Origin: CAVUOA01 sp963742955
GTDB taxonomy: Bacteria; Bacteroidota; Ignavibacteria; Tepidaquicellales; OLB5
DNA: 64,000 nucleotides
Assembly: GCA_963742955.1 (NCBI GenBank)
Contig: CAVUOA010000009.1
Span: forward strand, 744,001-808,000
Direction: 5' to 3'
The first letter of the stretch is position 1. Each line of letters opens with the position of its first letter. Below are positions 17,029 through 25,109 of the stretch, piece by piece. The position numbers and the translations under genes were made by a program. A model generated the notes under the pieces. The model did no database searches. It was not told where the DNA came from and saw only the letters and a list, made by a program, of their open reading frames with translations.

Positions 17029-18426
17029 TTATTTCAATAAAATCATTTTTTTAGTTTCAGCGAAATCACCTGCTTTCAATTTGCAGAAGTAAATTCCGCT
17101 GGAGAAACCGGAAGCATCCCAGTTAACGTGATACGAACCGGCTATCATTTCATTATCAACAAGCTTAGCATACACTCTGCCTGTAATATCATAGATTACT
17201 ATCTGAACTCTCATCCCCCCGGCCCCCTTCAAAGGGGGAACATCAAACTTGATAGTCGTAACAGGGTTAAAAGGGTTTGGATAATTTTGATAAAGTTGAA
17301 ATTGATTTGGTATAGTTCCAGAAATATTTTTAATTCCAATAGGTGGAAAATTTAAGTTACTATCGCACCTCAGTGCATAAAAATCCCAATGTTCTGAGGT
17401 ATCATATCCAGCTTCTCCTAAAAATATCATATCTCCATTTCCAGGAAGCAAGATTTTTTTTAACCTTACATAGCTTGAAAAAGATACAGATTGCGAATCG
17501 AGAATATTACAGAGGGTATCTTCAATATAAATCCTTGTGTAAACCTGCGGCGGTGTTGCGAGATTATTTGTTACCATTACGAATTTGTTATTAGTAATAA
17601 ATTGCATATCATATATTCCGTAAGTATAATCTTTCAATACACGCTTTGAAGTAATAACATTTCCTGAGTCATCTATTTTCATATATCCCGCTCCACAAAG
17701 AACAACGTAATAAGGCAGTTGTTTAATTATTCTGAGGCCGCTTCCAATACTGTCACCCTCGCTAAATGATTTCATCCATTTCATCTGACCGTTGGTTCCA
17801 AACCTCGCCATTACCGATTCATTGTAGTTTATTGCATATTTTCTACCAGCAACTATATAGTCATTTGAATTAGTCTCGTTAACGGCCACGAATCTGGGAT
17901 GTAAACCTGGATATGGTATTGTTTTCTGCCATAAGAAATTTCCGAGCGAATCTACTTTCATAATAAAAAGCGAATTATATGAATTGGCGCTTCCGCAGGT
18001 AACATAACCACCGTCAGAACATTGCATAACATCAAATAAATTGGAAATATTATAGGCAGTATAATAATAACCCCAATTTGTATCGCCCATAGAAGTGAGT
18101 TTAGCTATATTTCCACCGGCAACAAATACTGCCCCTCCGTCAGTAGTAGCTGTAATGGCTTGACACCATCGGTTAGTGTAGTTAATCTGCCAAATTACAT
18201 TACCATACTGGTCTATCTTTATGAAAGTTACTCTGCTATATTCTGTTTCGCCACCGAGCAAAAAATTTCCGTCAGTCATCTTGCAAATACCATTGCCAAA
18301 ATCATCCTGGTTAAAACCGCCGTCATATAGTCTGTTCCACGTAATAGAAGGCTGGGCATAGCAATCCCGAGTGCTCGGGATTAGCAATAAACAATTTACA
18401 ATAAATAAGTAAAATATTTTTTTCAT
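17029..18426 (-). CDS. Secreted beta-propeller-like protein with type IX sorting domain
   Basis: A 465-residue protein: signal peptide (FYLFIVNCLLLIP), about 340 residues of repeated strands with DGG..., GGETE and WQKTI-like units that resemble bacterial beta-propellers, then a C-terminal sorting domain (about 380-465) with YQNYPNPFNPVTTIKFD and the end AETKKMILLK. It should be exported by Sec and moved across the outer membrane by the type IX system. Two palindromes sit in frame: one adds IPSTRDC just before the signal cleavage site, one adds PPLKGAGGM in the sorting domain. The surrounding DNA is repeat-rich. Confidence 0.85.
   Translation of the reverse strand: MKKIFYLFIVNCLLLIPSTRDCYAQPSITWNRLYDGGFNQDDFGNGICKMTDGNFLLGGETEYSRVTFIKIDQYGNVIWQINYTNRWCQAITATTDGGAVFVAGGNIAKLTSMGDTNWGYYYTAYNISNLFDVMQCSDGGYVTCGSANSYNSLFIMKVDSLGNFLWQKTIPYPGLHPRFVAVNETNSNDYIVAGRKYAINYNESVMARFGTNGQMKWMKSFSEGDSIGSGLRIIKQLPYYVVLCGAGYMKIDDSGNVITSKRVLKDYTYGIYDMQFITNNKFVMVTNNLATPPQVYTRIYIEDTLCNILDSQSVSFSSYVRLKKILLPGNGDMIFLGEAGYDTSEHWDFYALRCDSNLNFPPIGIKNISGTIPNQFQLYQNYPNPFNPVTTIKFDVPPLKGAGGMRVQIVIYDITGRVYAKLVDNEMIAGSYHVNWDASGFSSGIYFCKLKAGDFAETKKMILLK
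17215..17238. repeat. GC-rich palindrome inside the sorting domain
   Basis: A C6-G2 run and the stem CCCCCTT/AAGGGGG (17223-17229 with 17232-17238). On the coding (minus) strand it encodes PPLKGAGG, absent from the sorting domains at 26288 and 55837, which have only three to five residues between FDVP/ELP/DLP and the next strand. The frame is kept. Confidence 0.7.
18363..18382. repeat. AATCCCGAG palindrome inside the signal-peptide region
   Basis: A perfect 9-bp stem AATCCCGAG-TG-CTCGGGATT. On the minus strand it encodes IPSTRDC between the hydrophobic core of the signal peptide and the YAQ cleavage site of the T9SS protein, without breaking the frame. Confidence 0.75.
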
Positions 18427-18601
18427 AACGTTGAAATATTAATATTAGCTTAACTTAAGTAATCAAGTAAACTAAAATAATAAAAATATATTTATGGCCG
18501 GTGGCTATCGCGGCGCCTTCTGTGTGGAGTTTTCATTTGCATATCCTTTCTTAAATAGAAATTTTAAAAATTCTATTTTACAGTCAGCAAAATACAGCTT
18601 G

Positions 18602-18641
18602 CTCCGATTCGTATCGGAATATACTCCGATTTCACATCGGG
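18602..18641. repeat. Two small CCGAT/ATCGG hairpins in a gene-free stretch
   Basis: TCCGAT-TCGT-ATCGGA (18603-18618) and CCGAT-TTCAC-ATCGG (18626-18640) lie side by side. The gap 18427-19168 (742 bp) carries these, the repeats at 18798 and 18873, and the element at 18973. The only open frame here (18494-18682) has no family features and runs through these hairpins, so I do not call it a gene. Confidence 0.5.
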
Positions 18642-18797
18642 GCTTTGGAAGGTCTCATTACAAAATTACAGACGGGTTTTAGGCTTGTCAAGACATTTCG
18701 TAAATAAAAATACGAATTCGCTGAATAGCCTTTTATTAAAGTTCCCGTAAAATTGATAAGATTATGTTTTTAGCACAGGCTGGTATATTACGGCAGA

Positions 18798-18860
18798 GAA
18801 TCCGCCACGGCGGACAGGCACCAATAATAAGGGAATCCGCACAAGTCGGACAGGCACCAA
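18798..18860. repeat. Imperfect direct repeat GAATCCGC...CGGACAGGCACCAA
   Basis: Two units of 27-28 bp (18798-18824 and 18833-18860) separated by 8 bp. The first holds the small hairpin TCCGC-CACG-GCGGA. A degenerate GACAGGC...CAGGCAC piece lies near the window end (63920-63940). Confidence 0.65.
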
Positions 18861-18872
18861 CAGAGAGGATTT

Positions 18873-18906
18873 GTCATTCCCGCAAATGCGGGAATCCAAT
18901 CAACAT
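18873..18906. repeat. GTCATTCCCGC-type palindrome
   Basis: ATTCCCGCA-AA-TGCGGGAAT, a perfect 9-bp stem (18876-18884 with 18887-18895), followed by CCAATCAACAT, matching CCAGTCAGCAT after the copy at 16678. Confidence 0.8.
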
Positions 18907-18972
18907 GCAAAAATTAACGGAATAACCCCGGATATAGTCAATCCTCAACATTTCAAAAAACGACCCTACATT

Positions 18973-19108
18973 TACTCTCATTATTACAACTATTCTAAAA
19001 CGCATATAGAGCGTTTATAAGGCTATATATGTGTATAGCCTATTGCAATGTATCCCAGCGGACTGAAAACCTCACCTCGGGGCATTTACGGAAGAATTAG
19101 AGGCATTG
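18973..19108. repeat. Two-hairpin intergenic element, copy 2
   Basis: Same order as copy 1: TACTCTCA.TAT, TATTCT, hairpin AAACGC-ATATAGA-GCGTTT (identical), hairpin GGCTATATA-TG-TGTATAGCC, and the GGGGCATTTACGGAAGAATTAGAGG tail. The one base that differs in the second stem turns a T-A pair into a T-G pair, which keeps pairing in RNA. It lies 60 bp after the 3' end of fmt (reading the gene on the minus strand) and may affect that mRNA end. Confidence 0.75.
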
Positions 19109-19168
19109 CAGTATGGAGCTGATTGATTGTACCGGACTTGTGGGAATCAGGAACAAAAAAATATGTAA

Positions 19169-20113
19169 TTAACTCCAAACTTCTCCCGGCTTTATTTCGT
19201 GCCCTCTCAGAAATTCTGCTGAACTCATTCGTTTTTTGCCTTCTATTTGAAGTTCAATAATTTCAAGATAACCATCTTTACATGTTATAAATAACTTCCC
19301 TTCCTGCAATTTCACCTCACCAAAATTCACCGGCTTGCCGTTTGTCCCGATTGACCTCATATACTTTTTCGTTTTAAAAATCTTAATCAGCTTTCCTTCC
19401 CTGAAAGTATAAGCGCCGGGATATGGTGATAGTCCCCTGATAAAATTATAATTTGTTTCCGTTTCATTATCCCATTTAATCCTGCAGAACTCCTTGAAAA
19501 TCTTAGGAGCTTTGGACGCAATTGAATTGTCCTGTGAATAAACCGGAACGTTCCCGCTTGTCATTTCAACCATGTTCACTGTTGAAAGCACTGTTTTTGC
19601 TCCGAGTTCGGCAAGTTTATCGTGCAGTGTCCCTGCATCATCATCTTCGGTAATCTCACATGTGCTTTGAATAATAATATTTCCGGTATCAACTTTTTTC
19701 TCAAGGAAAAATGTTGTTACACCTGTTTCCTTATCACCGTTAATTAATGCCCAGTTAATCGGCGCTGCTCCCCTATATTCAGGCAGCAGTGATGCATGAA
19801 GGTTAAATGTACCGTATTTAGGGATTGTAAAAATTTCCTCGGGCAGAATTCTGAATGCAACAACAACTATAAGCTCAGGTTCAAGCAATTCAATTTCACT
19901 GATGAAGTGTTGATCTTTCAGATAATCAGGCTGAAGTATGTTAAGCTTATTCTGAACAGCAAATTTCTTAATTGCGCTTTCGGAAATTTTAAGTCCCCTG
20001 CCCTGCGGTTTATCGGGAACGGTAACAACCGATACTATTTCGTGATGAGTTGAGAGTAGAATGTCAAGTGAAGGAACTGCAAACTCCGGTGTGCCCATGA
20101 ATATAATTTTCAT
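19169..20113 (-). CDS. fmt: Methionyl-tRNA formyltransferase
   Basis: A 314-residue enzyme that formylates Met-tRNAi with 10-formyltetrahydrofolate. The N-terminal Rossmann domain has FMGTPEFAVPSLDIL and DKPQGRGLK; the catalytic region is FNLHASLLPEYRGAAPINWA, with the Asn-His pair and SLLP loop seen in Fmt; the C-terminal OB-like domain starts near 205 with SPYPGAYTF. It starts three bases after def and is surely co-transcribed with it. Confidence 0.96.
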   Translation of the reverse strand: MKIIFMGTPEFAVPSLDILLSTHHEIVSVVTVPDKPQGRGLKISESAIKKFAVQNKLNILQPDYLKDQHFISEIELLEPELIVVVAFRILPEEIFTIPKYGTFNLHASLLPEYRGAAPINWALINGDKETGVTTFFLEKKVDTGNIIIQSTCEITEDDDAGTLHDKLAELGAKTVLSTVNMVEMTSGNVPVYSQDNSIASKAPKIFKEFCRIKWDNETETNYNFIRGLSPYPGAYTFREGKLIKIFKTKKYMRSIGTNGKPVNFGEVKLQEGKLFITCKDGYLEIIELQIEGKKRMSSAEFLRGHEIKPGEVWS

Positions 20114-20116
20114 GGC

Positions 20117-20707
20117 TTAAATCCTATCAAGAGGGTGATTCTTTGCGGATTTCCTTTCTTTCTTTGGAAGCTCAGCAAGAAGATAACTTGTTTGTATACC
20201 GCCTTTTTTAATTAAGCTAAGCTGTTCTTTAAAATCATTTTTAACTTCTTTTGAGAGATGGTCAATAAACAGCACCCCGTTCAGGTGGTCAATCTCATGC
20301 TGCGCAACTCTTGCAATAAATCCCTCAAGCTCAACGGCTTGCGGGTTCAAATCCAAATCCTGATACTCAATATACACCGTTTCGGGTCTCTCTACTTCCG
20401 CCCGTATATGAGGAATACTGAGGCAGCCTTCTTCAATCACAATACTTCCGTTTGAATCTACTATTTTAGGATTAATTAACGTAAGAGGTTTATTTTCTTC
20501 TTCACCTTCAATGTGTGAAACGTCAATCACCGTCATAGCAAGGTCAATTCCAACCTGAGGCGCAGCAAGTCCTATACCGCTTGCTTTATGCATAGTATAA
20601 AACATGTTACCTACAAGTTCTACGGTTTTATCGTCAACTTTAGTAAGACGTTTTGTCTTTCTCCGTAAAACGTCAAATCCGTATGTGTATATTGGCAGTG
20701 TTTTCAA
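20117..20707 (-). CDS. def: Peptide deformylase
   Basis: A 196-residue metal-dependent deformylase with all three family motifs in order: GIGLAAPQVG (about 44-53), EEGCLSIP with the metal cysteine, and QHEIDHLNGVLF with the HExxH metal site and catalytic Glu. It removes the N-formyl group that Fmt introduces. A highly convincing promoter lies just upstream at 20726-20757. Confidence 0.96.
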   Translation of the reverse strand: MKTLPIYTYGFDVLRRKTKRLTKVDDKTVELVGNMFYTMHKASGIGLAAPQVGIDLAMTVIDVSHIEGEEENKPLTLINPKIVDSNGSIVIEEGCLSIPHIRAEVERPETVYIEYQDLDLNPQAVELEGFIARVAQHEIDHLNGVLFIDHLSKEVKNDFKEQLSLIKKGGIQTSYLLAELPKKERKSAKNHPLDRI

Positions 20708-20725
20708 TTAATCATGTTATAATTA

Positions 20726-20757
20726 CAAAGATATTTCAACCTAACGGTAAAATCAAT
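20726..20757 (-). promoter_or_regulatory. Promoter of def-fmt
   Basis: On the minus strand ATTG-N20-TATCTTTG, a full match to the pattern shared in this window. The implied start site is about 13 bases before the def ATG. Confidence 0.7.
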
Positions 20758-20821
20758 TTAAAAAGTCAATTTTTGAATGAAGCAAAAATTCATTCTTTCA
20801 ACGGTTTACGGTATGTTACTG

Positions 20822-20853
20822 AATGAAATTGACAAAAAATATCTATATATTTG
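20822..20853 (+). promoter_or_regulatory. Candidate promoter of the 20989 outer-membrane protein gene
   Basis: AATG-N20-TATATTTG, one mismatch in the upstream box. It would leave a leader of about 130 bases in which I see only a short GGGAC-AAAT-GTTCC hairpin (20898-20911). Confidence 0.4.
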
Positions 20854-20988
20854 CTAATTGTACTAAAATTGGCTATACATGTTAACACAACAGGAGCGCG
20901 GGACAAATGTTCCTCTATACAACATTTACCGGATGAGGATTGGAATTTTACGAGACATGTTTTGCGTTATTAACACATAATTATATAA

Positions 20989-21834
20989 ATGGATAAATCA
21001 AAATCACGTTTAATACCGGTATATATACTTCTTCTGTTAACGTTTTCACTTACCAATCTTATATATTCCCAGGAACCGGAGAAATCTATTAGTTACAAAC
21101 CGCCGAGATTAATATTTGAGATTTGCGGAAACTTTGATGACCCGACCGGTTCTGCAAAAGGTGATGTGAAGGATTACTTTAAATTCTACAACTTCGGTAC
21201 TACTTACGGACTCGGATTTCATCTCAACATAAAATATGCGGCAAATAAGAAAGCAACTCTTTATCCTTTTATATCCACCGGTTTTAACCAGCTGCAGAAT
21301 GATGACGGCAACAATTGTTACATTGATTCTAATCAGATAACCGGGGGTTATCCTCTTCCGGGCAGCCAGCTGTATAATTCCACAACAGGTCCCTGTATTA
21401 TTATATTAAGAAGTTTTTTTGCAGGCGCAGGCTTACAGTATTACTTTAGTAACAAAGGAGGGTTCCTTCCGTTTGCGGGAGCTGAATTAAATTATAATTA
21501 TATATGGGGATTCTACATTCAAAATCCCAGAATAGCAGCCGGAAATACCCCGCCGGTCTCAACAACGTTTGATATAAACCCAACATCAAGATTCGGCTTC
21601 ACTATGAACTTAGGCGCTGATTTAAGAATAACAAAAACACTTGGTTTTGTAGTTGGCGCAAATTACAGGTTCCTTAACCTTTTAGGGAAAAAAAGCGAAC
21701 GGACAACGGAAGTAAACACAATTAACCTGCTTGATAAAGCCGATACAAGTCTAAACACCAATTTAAACAGCAGCAGGAACCTGGAATATGCTGAGTTTTA
21801 TCTGGGCTTCACAATTTTTGCCGGACGGAAATAA
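20989..21834 (+). CDS. Outer-membrane beta-barrel protein, unknown function
   Basis: A 281-residue protein with an N-terminal hydrophobic signal (VYILLLLTFSLTNLIYSQ). Mature strands are of the porin-like alternating kind (TYGLGFHLNIKYA, LYPFISTGFNQL, FFAGAGLQYYF, GFTMNLGADLRI, GFVVGANYRFL) and it ends LGFTIFAGRK. It resembles small barrels of the outer-membrane beta-barrel superfamily but no named family was recognised. Two DUF2279 genes follow after 61 bp in the same direction. Confidence 0.75.
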   Translation: MDKSKSRLIPVYILLLLTFSLTNLIYSQEPEKSISYKPPRLIFEICGNFDDPTGSAKGDVKDYFKFYNFGTTYGLGFHLNIKYAANKKATLYPFISTGFNQLQNDDGNNCYIDSNQITGGYPLPGSQLYNSTTGPCIIILRSFFAGAGLQYYFSNKGGFLPFAGAELNYNYIWGFYIQNPRIAAGNTPPVSTTFDINPTSRFGFTMNLGADLRITKTLGFVVGANYRFLNLLGKKSERTTEVNTINLLDKADTSLNTNLNSSRNLEYAEFYLGFTIFAGRK

Positions 21835-21895
21835 ATGAAATTTGTTTTGAATTTAATAAATTTTACTTTATTATTACATCAATATTGAATATCAG

Positions 21896-22844
21896 GTGAA
21901 AAATATATTACTGAAATCTCTAACCTTTATTGTTATTCTCTTTGTAATATCCGGAAATTCGTATTCCCAGCTGGCTTTATTGAATTCAGACTCACGGCTC
22001 ACAAAATCACCGTCAGATAAAATCGGACTAAAACTGAAACCCGAACCGAATATTTTAAAGGCAGTAAAACCAAAAATAAACATTGTTAAAACTACATCCA
22101 TTGCTGCATTTACAATAGGCGCAGGAGTATGGCTTCATAATTACCAGCGCAATTCATGGTGGGCAGGACAGCGCGGTCAGTTCCACATACAAAACGATTG
22201 GGATTATTCAATGTCTGCCGATAAATGCGGTCATTTTTTTGACGGCGCGTTTATACATAAGCTTTTCAGCGGTTCTTTTGAATGGGCGGGATTCGATAAA
22301 AAAAGCGCTATGTGGCTTGGAGCGCTTTCAAGTCTCGCATATATGACGGATATAGAAGTTGAAGACGGATTTGCAACAAGCTGGGGGTTCAGTCCCGGTG
22401 ATGAAGCATGCAATACATTAGGCGCGTTTTATCCTGTTGTTCAATATTATGTTGAGCCTTTGCAGGAATTTAATTTTAAATGGAGTTATTTCCCATCTGA
22501 TGAAATCAGGAATGGTAATAAAAACGGTGCGTTCCTTGATGATTACAACGGGCAAACTATGTGGCTTTCAATCGGTGTATATCACTTTCTTCCAAAATCG
22601 ATTAAAAAATACTGGCCTGATTTTATTAATATTGCTCTGGGTTACGGCGTTAAAGATTATACGGATTATGCTAAACAGGTATCAGAACGTTTATATTGCC
22701 TTAGATTACGATTTCAGAAAGCTGATACCCGGTGATTCTAAATTTATGGTATGGATGAAGGATATACTGAACCATTTCAGAATTTTCCCGATGCCGGGAA
22801 TCAGAATCAACAAGCACAGGGTAGAATACGTAATTAATTTTTAA
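21896..22844 (+). CDS. DUF2279 family protein, tandem copy A (frameshifted)
   Basis: Reading starts at GTG 21896 with a signal-like segment (SLTFIVILFVISGNSYSQ). Residues 75-200 carry the DUF2279 features WWAGQR, DKCGHFFDGAF, GALSSLAYMTDIEVEDGF, WGFSPGDEACNTLGAF. The frame ends early at 22735, but the family C-terminus (YIALDYDFRKLIPGD to EYVINF, ending 22844) continues in the next frame. Removing one G from CAGG at 22678-22679 joins the two and gives about 315 residues, close to the 333-residue neighbour. Probably a sequencing insertion. Function unknown; likely periplasmic or membrane associated. Confidence 0.75.
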
Positions 22845-22854
22845 ATATATTGAA

Positions 22855-23856
22855 TTGAAACGGGCTTTTATAAAATATTTTGTTATATCATTCTTCATGG
22901 CGGCAGTTACTATTAACCTGCAAAGCCAGAACAAAGATGATTTGATGAAATTTGACCTCTCTTTAAAAAATTCTTACAGCAAACAACAATTAAAACTGAA
23001 TGATAAAGAAGATTATAGCCTTTACACATTCCTGTCAGATTCATCAAAAAAAACTGTTTCACAAAAAAATAAAAATCAGTATAAAGTAATTCCCTGGAGA
23101 ATCATACTTATGGGCGCAGTTGGCGCAGGGGTTTTTGCAGAAATGCACCACTACTATAAGACTACCTGGTGGAAAGACCAGAGAAAATTTTTCAAATTCG
23201 CCGAAGACGGCTACTATGCCAGAAATATTGATAAGTTATCTCATATTTTCACAGCAAATGTTTTTACGGTTGGAACTGCTTATGCTTATGAATGGACGGG
23301 CATATCACCGGAGAAATCTTTGTTATACGGTGCAATCACTGCAATGTCATACGAAACCTATATAGAAATAAATGACGGTTTCGCGCCGAACTGGGGATTT
23401 GATTGGATTGATATGGCTTCAAACTTTATAGGTGCGCTTTACCCTTTCGCCCAAAAAGAAGCGCCTTTACTTGAGAACTTTACTTTCAAATGGAGTTTCA
23501 AGCCTAAATGGCTGAAAGGGAAAATTCAGAATACTGACGATTTACTGGACGATTATACCAATATGACTTTCTGGCTGGGAGTAAGCCCCAAAGGGCTTCT
23601 GCCTAAAAAAATTGCAAAATACTATCCCGGATTTCTTGGATTTGCTTTTGGATTGAGCGTGAAGAATGCAAGCCATGTAAGCGGCAGCACACATGCCTAC
23701 AGAGAATGGTATTTATCATTAGATTACGATATAACAAAACTTCCGGGTAATACTGAATTTTTGAAGAAATTAAAGAAGATTCTTAATTTCTATCATTTCC
23801 CTGCTCCCGCGGTTAAAATAAGTCCTACAGGAGTGTGGTATGGACTTTATTTTTAA
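22855..23856 (+). CDS. DUF2279 family protein, tandem copy B
   Basis: A 333-residue intact paralogue of the previous gene, starting at TTG 22855 ten bases after it. Signal segment FVISFFMAAVTINLQSQ, one more hydrophobic stretch (WRIILMGAVGAGVFAE, about 82-97), then TWWKDQRKF, DKLSHIFTANVFTVG, YETYIEINDGFAPNWGFD and DMASNFIGALYPFAQ. The shared W-D-G-F-G pattern and the LSLDYDITKLPG C-terminal part match copy A. In copy B the CGH of copy A is LSH, so the histidine is kept and the cysteine lost. Function unknown. Confidence 0.8.
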   Translation: MKRAFIKYFVISFFMAAVTINLQSQNKDDLMKFDLSLKNSYSKQQLKLNDKEDYSLYTFLSDSSKKTVSQKNKNQYKVIPWRIILMGAVGAGVFAEMHHYYKTTWWKDQRKFFKFAEDGYYARNIDKLSHIFTANVFTVGTAYAYEWTGISPEKSLLYGAITAMSYETYIEINDGFAPNWGFDWIDMASNFIGALYPFAQKEAPLLENFTFKWSFKPKWLKGKIQNTDDLLDDYTNMTFWLGVSPKGLLPKKIAKYYPGFLGFAFGLSVKNASHVSGSTHAYREWYLSLDYDITKLPGNTEFLKKLKKILNFYHFPAPAVKISPTGVWYGLYF

Positions 23857-23898
23857 TGAATTAAATTGTACATTTGAGACTTAAAATTTTGAAATAAA

Positions 23899-24096
23899 AT
23901 GGCAAAAGCAACAACATTCGCTGAAAAAGCGGCAAAAAAAGCAAGAAAAGACGCTGAAATAACGTGCCCGGCATGTAATAAGACTGCAAAAGTAATTAAC
24001 GCTAAAGTTGTAAGTTCTGTAAAAACTGAAAAAAATACTTACAAGTTTCTTGAAAAGAACTCAAAGCTTTGCAGTAACTGTCTGGCTGAATTATAA
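23899..24096 (+). CDS. Small zinc-ribbon-like protein next to rpmB
   Basis: A 65-residue basic protein: an alanine/lysine-rich N-terminal helix (TFAEKAAKKARKDAE), then CPAC and, 33 residues on, CSNC, which together make a likely four-cysteine zinc site. It lies 21 bp before rpmB (L28), the place where many bacteria have rpmG (L33), a protein of similar size and layout; the sequence between the cysteine pairs does not match L33 as I know it. It could be a divergent L33-like or ribosome-associated protein. Function not established. Confidence 0.75.
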   Translation: MAKATTFAEKAAKKARKDAEITCPACNKTAKVINAKVVSSVKTEKNTYKFLEKNSKLCSNCLAEL

Positions 24097-24117
24097 ATCA
24101 TTTAAGAAGCACTCAAA

Positions 24118-24342
24118 ATGTCAAGAGTTTGTCAACTTACAGGTAAAAGACCTTTAACTGGAAATAACGTATCACACGCTCACAACAGAACCAAAATGAG
24201 GCAAATGCCTAATTTGAAAGTTAAGAAAATCTGGATTCCGGAGGAAAACAAATTTATAAAGCTTAAACTTTCAACAAGAGCGCTGCGCACACTTAAGAAA
24301 AAAGGTTACGCAGCCATGGTTTCCGACCTTAAAAAAAGCTAA
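24118..24342 (+). CDS. rpmB: 50S ribosomal protein L28
   Basis: A 74-residue L28, normal length. It starts SRVCQLTGKRPLTGNNVSHA, continues NRTKMRQMPNLKVKKIWIPE and ends with the basic STRALRTLKKKGYAA. Only one cysteine, so this is the zinc-free form. It follows the small zinc-ribbon gene and precedes a glycosyltransferase by 20 bp. Confidence 0.95.
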   Translation: MSRVCQLTGKRPLTGNNVSHAHNRTKMRQMPNLKVKKIWIPEENKFIKLKLSTRALRTLKKKGYAAMVSDLKKS

Positions 24343-24362
24343 TTACCTTTTGAGGAAATAAT

Positions 24363-25109
24363 TTGCATAGTGAAAAGAAACACTGTGTAATCAGTGTAAT
24401 TATTCCTGCCCTCAACGAAGAAAAGCTTATTTCTCAAACATTAGCGCAGTTCACCCCTGAGATAAAAGAAAAATTCAACATTGAAGTTATAGTTTCAGAC
24501 GGAGGAAGCACAGATTTAACTCTTGATATTGCTATGAAAGCAGCAGACATTGTTGTGGAAGCAGGTAAAGATGTGCATCAAAATATTCCGCAGGGCAGAA
24601 ACCTCGGCGCAAAACATGCTTCGGGAGAATTCTTATACTTCATAAATGCCGATACTTTAATACCCGATTCAGTTAAATTTTTCGAAAAGACCACCGGGGC
24701 GCTTAGAAACCCAAAGAATGCCTCCCTGACGATGAAATTTAAAATTTTCCCAAATGAAGAAAAGCTGTCCGACAAACTTTTTCATACTTGTTACAATAAT
24801 TATGTATTTCTGCTGAACTCAATCGGCATGGGTATGGGAAGGGGTGAATGCCAGATTGTAAAAAAAGAGTTATTCGATAAGCTGGGCGGATACAACGAAA
24901 ATCTGCCCGCTGGTGAGGATTTTGAGTTATATAAGAGATTAAAAAAATTCGGGAAAATAAAATACCTGAGAGAGCTTACTGTTTATGAATCTCCGCGCAG
25001 ATACAGGAAATTCGGTTATATGAGGGTTTTCTGGGACTGGACAAAGAACTCTGTTTCAGTTGTGTTAAGAAATAAATCAGTTTCCGATAAATGGGAAGCT
25101 GTAAGATAA
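24363..25109 (+). CDS. Family 2 glycosyltransferase
   Basis: A 248-residue GT-A fold protein without membrane segments. It begins SVIIPALNEEKLISQTL, with VIVSDGGSTDLT for nucleotide binding, GRNLGAKHASGEF, FINADTLIPDS in the DxD position (the metal site here is NAD, not DxD) and GGYNENLPAGEDFEL for the ED acceptor motif. The start is TTG with AGGAA six bases before it. The stop abuts the stop of hldD on the other strand with no gap. Probably adds a sugar to a lipid or surface glycan; substrate unknown. Confidence 0.85.
   Translation: MHSEKKHCVISVIIPALNEEKLISQTLAQFTPEIKEKFNIEVIVSDGGSTDLTLDIAMKAADIVVEAGKDVHQNIPQGRNLGAKHASGEFLYFINADTLIPDSVKFFEKTTGALRNPKNASLTMKFKIFPNEEKLSDKLFHTCYNNYVFLLNSIGMGMGRGECQIVKKELFDKLGGYNENLPAGEDFELYKRLKKFGKIKYLRELTVYESPRRYRKFGYMRVFWDWTKNSVSVVLRNKSVSDKWEAVR

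Noticed and set aside
18494..18682. 62-residue open frame in the gene-free region
   Set aside because: It crosses two hairpins, has no ribosome site or family features and lies in repeat-rich DNA.
20829..20858. TTGACA with a TGCTAAT box as a sigma-70 promoter of the E. coli kind
   Set aside because: The -10 match is poor and the window's clear promoters follow a different pattern.
22437..22844. Separate 135-residue gene
   Set aside because: Only its C-terminal part is meaningful and completes the DUF2279 protein of the previous frame.
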